From Isoetes taiwanensis (Eukaryota; Streptophyta; Lycopodiopsida; Isoetales; Isoetaceae), in contig JAJEKV010000005.1 of the NCBI GenBank assembly GCA_021234155.1, forward strand, positions 8,612,216-8,676,215: a stretch of 64,000 nucleotides of DNA, read 5' to 3'. Made by a program: the position numbers and the translations under genes. The stretch's first letter is position 1, and the number at the start of each line of letters is the position of its first letter. The notes beneath the pieces are model-generated. The model saw nothing but the letters and a program-made list of their open reading frames with translations, had not been told where the DNA came from and did no database searches. Shown piece after piece: positions 47,590 through 57,098 of the stretch.

Positions 47590-49180
47590 TTGAGCAAAAT
47601 GTTGGGCCTATTTGTATGTGCAGATGCCTAGATGCCTAGATGCCTGTTTTGGACCCTTATGGTTGCTGCAATAGGTTGTATTCAGGCAGGATAATCGAAT
47701 CACAAGGCACAGGTATACTTTCATTTGCAGATCTTCAGTACTGATAGCATGATAATACAAAGACTAAGAATTTTATTTCATATGTTTTCTCTGACAAGTC
47801 TTAGTTGTGGCAATGGCCAACTGTTAAGGCTTCATTTCCTGATATATATTACATCAAATGTTTACATGATATAGCAGTATAGTTAATATATCAAACATTT
47901 ACATGACATGGCACTACAAAATGGGAATGTTTGTTAGTCTTTAAGATTCAAAACCTCATTATTGCATATCTGAATACATTGCAATGGCATGTTGCAGGAC
48001 TTCTCTTGCCTTCAGACTCATGCCTCGCATGAATGCCACTATTGATTGTTCACCACTTATATAAGCTGGATATGTTGTGCCTATTACAATTGCACAGTTC
48101 ATCGATGGGTTGCAAGCTGCAGAAGCATTATTAGGCAACCTCTGTAACAACAGTTAGGTGAGTCAAGTTCTCTGAGTTAACTTCATTGGAATGTTGTGGC
48201 AAAGGTAATTGGTCAAGTGTGACTAATTTACATGATGTATGGTTCTTAAATTCTTTTAGTATTTGCTCTTTGCAAGATACAGCTGTAACAAGGTTGGAAC
48301 CTAGCTTAAAATTAGTTAATTGTGACCCTCTTATGTGAGTGTATAACTAGGTGTTATTGAGATTATTATAATAAGTAACAGCTTTAATAAGAGTTATGTC
48401 ATAACTTGAAAAGTAGCTGTGTAACTAAGACCCTTACATCTCCCATTTCAGGCATTAATAATAACAGACCACACTGTCCACTTTAAATTAAAAAGTATTA
48501 GGTTCTCTAAAGTGACGGCTTTAATAAGAGTTGTGTGATAACTTGAGAAGTAGTTGTGTAACTAAGAATCTTACATCTCCCATTTCAAGCATTAATAGTA
48601 ACAGAAAGCACTATCCACCTTAAATTGAAAAGTATTAGATTCTTTGTAATTTAGCTTCAGAGGTTGAATCTTCAGATTGCGAATTTTCATAAGCTTCTTT
48701 AGCTCAATTTCAGGATTTTGACTAATCAAAAATGCCTGGCCAGATATGAAATACGGAAAGGGCTTCATGGAAAGGAGGGCTTAATTTGCTGTCAAATTCC
48801 TGTGGATTTGTCCATTTATTTCTTTCTTTATGCCTACACAGAGACTTGAGATGTAACATGCTTTGGGTTTAGCGTTCTTTTTTTTGGTACTTTGATTCAT
48901 AAATTACCTTCGTATATCTTCTTCATTCTGTCACAGAGTGTGCAGATGTGTTGATAACATTCTTAATATATGCATGCTAAAGGAATTATAATACATGAAG
49001 TGTTGAGTACAAAGCGACAAAAAAATATAAAAAACATTCAGGGATGGCTTGAAACTTCCATACCAAATTTGCATTTACATTCTCCTTGCAGATTGGAGCT
49101 TCTTTAGATAGAAAAGATGGGTTATGACGTAGCAGTAGTAGACATCTATCTAATGATGAGCCTTGATTTTCTGTATGTTT
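47590..49180. other. Intergenic, with a 137-bp tandem duplication
   Basis: The block GCTTTAATAAGAGTTRTGT appears at 48381 and 48518 (period 137); the duplicated area is about 48370-48645, with about 15 percent differences by eye. A short ATGCCTAG word is tripled at about 47624-47644. A 63-codon minus-strand frame at 47959-48150 has no family signature. No gene recognised. Confidence 0.55.
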
Positions 49181-49216
49181 TTTGTTGGTAAACACTTTCT
49201 GTTGGTATTTTGCCAG

Positions 49217-49362
49217 TATCTTCGAGACAAAAATGACTTTGCAACTTTAAGGGCTGGAATGAAAAAACATGTTGAATGGTTGAGTTTTTTAAGTGATTCT
49301 GACATCTCTCCTTCATCATTGGAATTATCATTACGTCTTCTTAGTTCATCAGGTGCTTCTTG
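49217..49362 (+). other. Exon-like open stretch, unidentified
   Basis: After a plausible acceptor (TATTTTGCCAG, ending 49216) the frame reads YLRDKNDFATLRAGMKKHVE then WLSFLSDSDISPSSLELSLR to a TGA at 49360-49362. Amino-acid composition and lack of stops look coding, but I cannot name the family and there is no adjacent exon. It may be a fragment of a plant gene caught among transposons. Confidence 0.3.
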
Positions 49363-49964
49363 AGCTTTTGAAATGGATTGCTGGAATGCTTGAGGATTTT
49401 GGCAAGTCAGAGTGCTATACATGATTGCATACATGATTGCATGTTAAAGGTTCTGCCATTACTAATGTCACACGTGATTTATGTGCAGGATCAAATCCAT
49501 TTTAGAGTCTATCTAAGGTGCAACAAACAAAACCTTCAACATCAGAAGGTATTTAAATCAACTATTGTCATCTGTAGTCCAAAACATTGCTAGAACACTA
49601 TTAGAAGCTGTTCAGGCATGTTTCAAAAACATGGTTTTATTCAGTAGCCATGAAAATATGAAACAACAATTACCACTTAATTTCTTCTCTTCATCTCTGA
49701 CATTTGAAAGATATTATTTGGTTTGAGATTAGGCAAGTGTTATGGATTTTAACTCAGTGAGCAGGTCAATATCTTCACTGTAGGTCTTCATTTTATTAGT
49801 GTTAAAACTTGGTTTATGAAAGCTATTTGCAAGTCCACACCACTAAGTTCGTCATCTTAAAACCTTCACCATATTCTAGACATTTCGTACCATTATGGTC
49901 AGTTCTGTCTTTGCCAAGTTGCTTGCCGGGATTCTTGAGCGGCGATTGACACTTTGGGCAGAGG

Positions 49965-50972
49965 ATGGAGAAGTGCGGGCTCAAGACGCTTGGCAAAGCT
50001 CCCGCCCGGCATTCTACTATTGACCATATCTTCACTCTGCGAACACTCATAGAGGATAGCCGAATCGGCCTTGAGAATGCATCTTGTTGCTTTGTGGATT
50101 TCGCAAAGGCTTTTGACACGATGCCTCGGGATAAGTTGTGGGACGATTGAGACAAACTAGGGACCCCGTCGACTTGCGTAATGCTATATACGCACTATAA
50201 TGAGGCTTGCTCCGGTCGTCTCACACTGTCGGGGGAGCCCGTTGTTAGTAGCATTGGGGTGCGCCAGGGCTGCCCTCTATCCCCGACGCTCTTCGGCTTG
50301 TACATTGACCAGCTAGAAGAATGGCTAGCTGAGCACGGGGGGGGAGGCGCTCAGTTGATGCACCACATAATCCGGCAACTCATATATGCTGATGATGTTG
50401 GCCTGCCGCATATACCCCCCCTGAGGGACATGCAACGCCACCTGGATGCTTTGGACACTTTCTGCCAATTCACTGACATGAGAGTTAACTTGGCCAAGAC
50501 AAGGGTGCTGCTGGTCCCATCATCCCGGCACCCACGCCTTCCCTCATTCACTTACCAGGGGCAGGTAGTGGAGGTGGCTCAGTCTTATAAGTATTTGGGC
50601 ATTGAGTTTTCTACTACCACACACTGGGATGCATCCATCGTTACTGGTCACCGCAGTTTTGGAAAGCCCCAGATGCAATGCAAAACAACAAATACCAAAG
50701 GCGGAGTCAGATGCATGGGGTCACCAGCACACTTGTTCGTGGCCTTGGTTGAACCGTCCTCCTCTATGGGGCGTAAGTGTGGGGCCGCGATATCCCTCAC
50801 CACTTGGAACGATCTAGAGCAGGTACAGAAAGCTTTCTTGGCCCGGGCACTGGGAGTGAAATCCACGGTCCCATATCAGATCTTGCTCCAAGAGACAGGC
50901 TTCCTTCCATTACAGAGGGCTGCTACTGAACGTCCACATTATTTACTTCCAGAAGGTGGTGGCTATGGATGA
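49965..50972 (+). pseudogene. LINE reverse transcriptase with YADD, one in-frame stop
   Basis: One continuous frame runs from before 49965 to 50972 with a single TGA at 50148-50150. It has FVDFAKAFDTMPRDKLWD (RT block A with the first catalytic Asp), VRQGCPLSPTLFGLYIDQLE (block B) and LIYADDVGL (block C with the two catalytic Asp). It then has VNLAKTRVLLV and YKYLGIEFSTTTHWD. Blocks A-C are therefore preserved. Downstream of 50972 the frame shifts repeatedly, and the zinc region at 51266-51484 (CQCCQQGAIEDESH) has lost its final Cys (LQANPAYE against LLSCPAFE). LINE clade was not determined. Confidence 0.88.
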
Positions 50973-51265
50973 AGCCCGGCTGCCCAACCTTGCAGTGGCG
51001 ATGGGCCCGCAGCGACTCAAAGCCTGCTGGAAAGACAAGCAAGCCCAGTGGTTCTCACTATGGAATGTGCATGCACACGATGTGGACCCGTGCATACACC
51101 GAAGGAACGCTACGCCTTGAAGCAAAGATTTCTTGGATGCTTGCTTCATGGCCAAGCTTTGGGATGCAGAGGCCCCTGTCACATGTCAAGGTGGCAAATT
51201 ATCGACAAACAGGTTAATCCCATGCTCACGAGGGGCCCACACCACTACTGCGCACCCATCTACCC

Positions 51266-51484
51266 ATGAAAAAGCGCAGGGTGATTGCTTCCATTCGCAC
51301 ATGTGCACACCACCTACGCATTGAGACAGGGAGATGGATTCGGGAGCCGTGTGAGGACAGAGTCTGTCAGTGCTGTCAACAGGGTGCCATTGAGGATGAA
51401 AGTCACGCCCTCCAGGCCAATCCGGCGTACGAGCATATCCGGCCTCGGTATGCTCGGTTAGTTGTGCCCCATCGCCTTGCATGA
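51266..51484 (+). pseudogene. LINE ORF2 C-terminal zinc region
   Basis: MKKRRVIASIRTCAHHLRIE then GRWIREPCEDRVCQCCQQGA, directly comparable with 47083-47260 of the other copy. The CxxC pair is present; the distal Cys is replaced by Asn in LQANPAYE. Frame relative to the RT part has changed. Confidence 0.75.
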
Positions 51485-51799
51485 GCTAATCGAGCACGGC
51501 CTCTCAGAGGGCTTGTTGGGATCGTACCTCCCGAGGTAATGGATCTGTGGACTCGGTTATGCCCCCTCGTCCGACATTAACCTCGGTTGTACTTGTGATT
51601 ATGTATATAATCAGGCAAAGATGTCGGCATCCTTATTGCTACTAAGGTTTTTCCCCTAAAACCCTTCGGTGGGGGGTTTTAATCACGGTAGTAATATCGC
51701 TCTTGCTCTCTCTCTTTGTACTTGGGTCCCATAGGCCAGTTGGTCTCCGTGGACGATAAAATCATATTCTATTCTATTCTATTCTATTCTATTCTATTC

Positions 51800-53636
51800 A
51801 TGACAATATTTCAACATATAATAAATTTCATTTATTCAATGCTACCCGAGTTCTTTTGCTTAGCCTCTTCAATACTAGGTTTTCTAGAGGAGTTTAGTGA
51901 TATTGGGATTGGAATCCAAGCTCTACATTTAGTTCTACATGTTAAAGTATTGTTAATAGTTGAAAAAAGTGGTTGGTGAAAAGCTATTACAAGCCCGTAG
52001 CACTTGAGTTTATTATGTTTGTTTTGTCTACAATTTTGTTATATTTATTTTGATCTGATTGTGAAATCATGTCTGTTTCAGGGCGTACCAAGTTCCTTTC
52101 TCTTATAAAGGACAACTTTTCAAGCAATTTTCGTTGTCGAACATCATATTTTCAACATTTCGATAATTATTGAATGTCATGCCACTTCACACTTTGTTGA
52201 AGTGAGCTCAAAACTTCGTTTTAATTTCCTTTCTGTCGAGGCGATGCTCAATGCATCTTTAATGACCAAAAAAAATGTAATAGTTTTTAGTGCATCCTCT
52301 CACTGACCTCTGTGTTCTTAGTGCGTCTGATTTAGCGAGCTTTGCTAAGGTTTATAGACTGCTTTATCTGCAGCAAAACTCAAAAGGAACCAAGGGTTTT
52401 ATTGATTTTGTGCTCATATGCCTCTTAATTGCTCATGTAGTAGATGCTAAAAATCTCTGGTTTTGTAAATACATTGATGTCCAGTATCTTAACTTTCAGT
52501 TAAATCATAAACATAAGTACTAATGACATCTAGGAACTACAAAAGAGTCTTGCAATTAATTGCATTCTCCTATTTGCTATAACATGGCTTTCTAAAGATG
52601 AGCTGGAAATAGAGGTATTCATTCTTCCAGAGCTCAAGCATATGAATTAGAAGCCATAGTACTTCATGACAAAAGAGTTCAAGTATATGAATTAGAAGCC
52701 ATAATACTCTTCATGGCAAAAGGCAAATGTAGTGTAAGGTCTTTCACATAAGAAATTTAAGTCCTTTTAAAGACTAGAAAGTGCATAATAAGCCAGTATA
52801 CCACACATAGCCCAGAGTTCTCTCTTGATATTAAATATTGGCTAATATCATGCTATGGTAAATTCTAACTGTCAAACGAGACATCAGGTAACAGTATCCA
52901 ACCAAATGGCACGTGTTAGCTCTATAAGATATTTAGCTCCTTCTCCTCAACATTAGCTAATATCACATTGTCACATCCTTGCTCAACTTTAACAATTGAT
53001 GGTCTATCTACAATCTATTTCCATTCACTTACAGATGGTCTATCTACAATCTATTTCCATTCACTTACAGTAGAGGCATAGAAATATATTTCTACGCCAC
53101 TAGATTTAAGTTCAAAAAACCATAATCTTAGGACAACCTCCATCTCTAAAGAAACACAACAATCGACCACGTTGGGCAATGTCACTATACTCTTTTGAAT
53201 CCACTTTTAGGCTGTGCAACAAAGATGTTTTCATTCACACACTGCTTAAGCCAAGCACAAAGCTATACAAAACTGCATGTGGGCAAAGAAAGAGCCCATG
53301 CAAATTTCAAAAGCAAACCTATTCCCCATATAACAATTTTTAAATGGTGAGGCCGCTTTATATATCGGCATCTTTTCAAATTGTTACTAAGCCCGGCAAC
53401 GTCGGGCACCATAACATAAACTTTGTTATTAAAACATAAACTTTATCTTTTAGTTAATTTTAATCTAACGCTTTTTAGAAGTATGCTTATTTAAAGTGCT
53501 AAGAGTATATAAATTGTAAAATTCTCATATAATTTTAAGTCAATCACTTATCAAACCATCATATTTCATTTACAAAGTATCCTGATTGTCAAATTTTAAA
53601 TTTGTTAATAAATCATTGAAAATGAAAAATTTTATA
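51800..53636. other. Intergenic, nothing assigned
   Basis: AT-rich with two small tandem duplications: GATGGTCTATCTACAATCTA at 52998 and 53034 (36-bp period, exact), and an imperfect pair containing ATATGAATTAGAAGCCAT near 52638 and 52683. No coding family recognised. Confidence 0.5.
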
Positions 53637-53708
53637 CACTACAAGAGGATGGGGGTATAGTGTCAACCCTTGTGACAAGTCCTATGAAACCCTAGGCGCC
53701 ATGTAGTG

Positions 53709-55238
53709 CAGCTTTTCGCCGGCAACACAGTTTCTAGCATAACTTTTGATCCAGGACTCCGTTTCAGGTGAGGCTTATTGCGTTGGAAAGCTCTTTCCAG
53801 GATCTTTCCGATGGTGTATGGTATGCCCATCTTTGGTTACGTTTTCTGTGTCAAAACAGTCCTGTTCCGGCCGGCTTTGGTAGGGTTTGCGGTATTGGAT
53901 ATTGTGTTTCAGATCTTTTAGATTGAGGCTTCTGCTTTGATTTAAATTTTGTATATAGCCGCTTTGATTTCATTTAGAGAGCTTCGCCATAGAAAGGGCC
54001 AGCAATAAGGAGAGATTTGGTGTAAGGATGGCCAGGGAAAAGAAAAAGCCTCTTACTCAGGAATCATTGTTTGCACAGGAGGTCCCCCGTCCCACAAGTG
54101 CTCGGTCTAGCATACAGCTCCATGGTCAGGGGGAAGCTAATTCCAGTGTAATAATGGAGTTGCCATCTTCGCTTTTTGGTCCCCAGCGGCCTCTTCATAT
54201 CGGCACAAGCAGGCCTGGTACATTTACCTTCCAAGATCGGGAGGATCTCCAAAGTGCTCTAGACCTGCAAGTTCAGTGTTTGCCGCCTACACTTCGTGAC
54301 CAGGTACGACTCATTCATTCTGAGGGAGGAATGACGGCCACATCTATGATCGTGTCTATTGAGAGATGGACACACTTATTACAGTTAATACATGCCTTCG
54401 CTCCGGACCCTAAAGTCCAAGATGTGTGCACAAGTGATGCCTCAAATGCATTACACTAGATACGAGAATTACAGCCCCGTAAGAAACATTGTGTTGAAGC
54501 GAAGTCAGTGCGCACATTGGAAAGGGAACATGTTGAGGTGGGCATACAGACATCTCCACAATCCCAAGGGGACCAGGAGTCGCAGTGCCGCGCTAGCAGA
54601 CAGGAGCAGGCTACCCTAGTATCATCTGTTACTAGGAGCCTGAACTTGCGTATTATAGGGGTTGCAGAGGCAGAAGATGATGCCCTTTCTGATATGGATG
54701 CTGCTTTGCATTTTTTCACTGATGTCATGCATGTGAAGGCTGGTGGAGTTGTCTCCGCTACTAGGGTGGGAGCGGCAAGACCTGATCGTCCCCGCCATCT
54801 TTTGGTTCGGTTTCAAGACCCTCTTAGCCGCTTACATGTTCTTCAGCATGGAAACCATCTCAGAGGGACTAGTTTCTCAGTACAGGAGGACCTCTCCCCT
54901 TCAATTGTGTAACCGTGGGAGGAGCTCAAAGGTGAGGGCAGCCCGCCTGCAAAAGAAATGGGCAGTGTACAGGGGAGGCGCAACAATTATTCTAGATCAA
55001 TGGCCTTCCAATCCTTGGATTGGCTATGTCTAGATAATTTTAGAAGCATAAATTTATCACTAGCATTAGCATTATCTTCTTTTATTCTTGGTAGCCTTTT
55101 AATATTTGGTTATTGTATTTGGTGATGGGGCCTAGTCCCCAGGTTTTACATGGGCTGTTGCCCTTGCATGTGCCGTCCCATAACCCGTTGGGTTCCCGTG
55201 GACGTAAAAATTCTTATCTTATCTTATCTTATCCTATG
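53709..55238 (+). mobile_element. ORF1-only LINE inserted in the CACTA element
   Basis: A 7-bp direct repeat TGTAGTG (53702-53708, 55239-55245) brackets the unit. It has a 5' UTR of about 320 bp, an ORF1 (54028-55033) and about 180 bp of 3' UTR with small hairpins. The terminus is CCCATAACCCGTTGGG and CCGTGGACGTAAAAA, and a CTTAT repeat tail closes it. There is no ORF2. With a 5' UTR and a clean target repeat it looks like a full-length copy of this subfamily. Confidence 0.85.
54028..55033 (+). pseudogene. LINE ORF1 protein, one stop and one frameshift
   Basis: ATG 54028 (MAREKKKPLTQ) opens a frame that meets a TAG at 54457-54459. It continues in the same frame (LNLRIIGVAEAEDD, RVGAARPDRPRHLLVRFQDP, GNHLRGTSFSVQEDLSP) to about 54905. 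After a one-base change it ends RLQKKWAVYRGG...WIGYV at 55033. The order of blocks matches L1-type ORF1 proteins and the 34.35-35.34 kb copy. No zinc knuckle. Confidence 0.78.
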
Positions 55239-55245
55239 TGTAGTG

Positions 55246-56520
55246 ACAAATTTGTGTCGAATACTACTATCTTGACACAGTGTTGTGTCAACATTGTGTC
55301 TACTGCATAGTGTCAAATCTTTTGTCAAAGCAATGACCTCCTTTTGTCAACTTTCTATCGCATGTTAAGTAGGTTTTTGCAACAACTTTTGAACAATATT
55401 TAAGCTAAGTTGTGCCAATTTTGTTTTAAGACTTATAACAAACAATTATCCAAAATTTCGTCTAATATCTTAACTGAACCTTGAGGAGCATTTTGTCAAC
55501 TTTATATTGCAATTCAAGTGGGTTGTTGCAACAATTTTTTAACAAATTTATAACTCCATCATTATAAGATTTATAACATAATGCCATCCAAGATAACAAG
55601 TCCCCTCAAGATATTTATAATTTTTTTGAACAAATCTTGGCCATCCATTTGGCTTGATCTTGGCCCTTCTTTTTGACACCTCATCAATCCTTTGTTTTTT
55701 GTCTTCTTCTTCTCCATAACCAAATTTGTCCTTTTGTTTAACAACTAACACAACTTAATATGGGCCCTTGGATCTAACAACAAGCACAAATGAATCTGGA
55801 CCCTTGATCTTCACCCCCCCCTTTTAGACCTTAATAGTGTTCTTCTATGCTGACCCCGATTTGCCAAAAATCGGGTCAACATCCGCACAAACAAAAAGAT
55901 GGAGCCGGCCCCCTCGGTCACTGACTTCAACACTTTTCACATTTAAGTACAATAAGTTAGTCTTCTTTGGCACAAAGAAGAGCTAACTATGGGTTTTACG
56001 GGTCCCACCAAACCTATTAAGAAAATGGAGGTTTTAACGAACCCTCCAAACCTTTTTAAGGTGTATTTCAATAGTTATTTTGTAGACACAAAACTAATCA
56101 CAAAACTTCTTATTGTGGATAGGATTATAGATGATATTTTGTCACTACCTTGCCATGATGATGATGCTATGTTGTCATTATAGGCATTTTTTTGTCTATC
56201 CCAATATGGTCATAATACTAGGTATTTTTTTAATACAAAATTAGTCACAGCATTTCTTATTGGTTGTCTTATTGTAGATACTATTTAGGCACTAGCTTGC
56301 TATAATGTTGATGTAATATTGTTAAAGTATTGCCACAAGTTTGACATTTTCTAGATTACCATATAGTTTCAAATTGATTTTGTGTCAATATTATGACATA
56401 AATTAAAGCCACAAGCTTGACACAACATTTGACGCTATTGTGGCATGTTTGTGACAAATGATCACGACAAGTATAGTGTCAAGACTGTGACAATAATTGG
56501 GTTTAGACAAGTTCTCCTTG
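55246..56520. other. Interior and right subterminal part of the CACTA element
   Basis: Rich in TTGTCAA, GACAC and TGTGTC words in both orientations. A minus-strand frame at 55548-55751 is Lys-rich but has no domain; it is not a recognisable transposase. No host gene capture was detected. Confidence 0.6.
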
Positions 56521-56619
56521 TGTCAAAAAAATTGACGTTACACTAGACACTATAGGTACCCTTCTCTTGTAGTGATATTTTTGAAATGTCTAATTCTAAA
56601 TAGATTCACATGAAAATTA

Positions 56620-57098
56620 GTTTAGAACGCAATTTTTATGCTTTTATAACAATCATATTTTAAATTTAAAGATAAAGTTATATAATTAGAACTTATAAAA
56701 ATTATAAAAATCAAGACGAAATAAACATGACATATAATCTTAAAATGATATCCATGTCTATTATATTTAAATAAGTCCAGGTTTTGTTGAATATGCTACA
56801 ATGCCTGTTGCTCAGTGGTCCCAGGCTCTGCAGCTAAGGCAACCTGTGTCGAAACATCTACCCCTACCGCCATAACTGTTACAGAAGGTTGAAGGACTGC
56901 TAAATGATTCCCTTTCTATTTCTAATTATTCAGCTGCCTCACCCTCTGCTTCTGCCTCAATCCTTGCTAATTCTTCTGCAATTGTTTTCCTGACTGCTAC
57001 TAAATTCTTCCAAGCTTCTATTTCCCTTTCCTAGACTTTCTCAGCTTCTGTCTCTGCCTTAGCCTGGGACCACTGAGTAACAGGCATTGCAGCAGGTC
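56620..57098. repeat. Second copy of the 44.6-45.1 kb repeat
   Basis: From ATTTTTATGCTTTTATAACA (56630) onward this matches 44606-45065 closely, including GTTGCTCAGTGGTCCCAGG and the Glu-rich spacer on the minus strand. It diverges from the foldback after GGCATTGCAG (57090), where it continues into the unidentified coding remnant instead of the second arm. It directly follows the CACTA element. Confidence 0.85.

Larger units (their letters stand above)
49855..51800 (+). mobile_element. LINE copy: reverse transcriptase to 3' terminus
   Basis: Begins within the RT domain (about 49900) and continues through the thumb and C-terminal zinc region. The 3' terminus GTCCCATAGGCCAGTTGG and GTGGACGATAAAA (51726-51761) ends in an ATTCT repeat tail (to about 51799). 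A hairpin AAGGTTTTTC/AAAACCCTT (51645-51667) matches that of the 47.4-kb copy. It is 5'-truncated: no ORF1 or endonuclease. Confidence 0.88.
53637..56574. mobile_element. Non-autonomous CACTA (En/Spm) element with nested LINE
   Basis: The left end CACTACAAGAG...TATAGTGTC (53637-53664) is matched in inverted form by the right end (…CTTGTAGTG, ending 56574). About 11 outer bases and a second 9-base block are identical. Flanking 3-bp duplication ATA (53634-53636, 56575-56577) is typical of CACTA elements. TGTCAA/TTGACA words recur inside both ends, as expected for subterminal transposase-binding repeats. Without the nested LINE the element is about 1.4 kb and has no recognisable TNP transposase, so it depended on another element. 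Confidence 0.9.
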
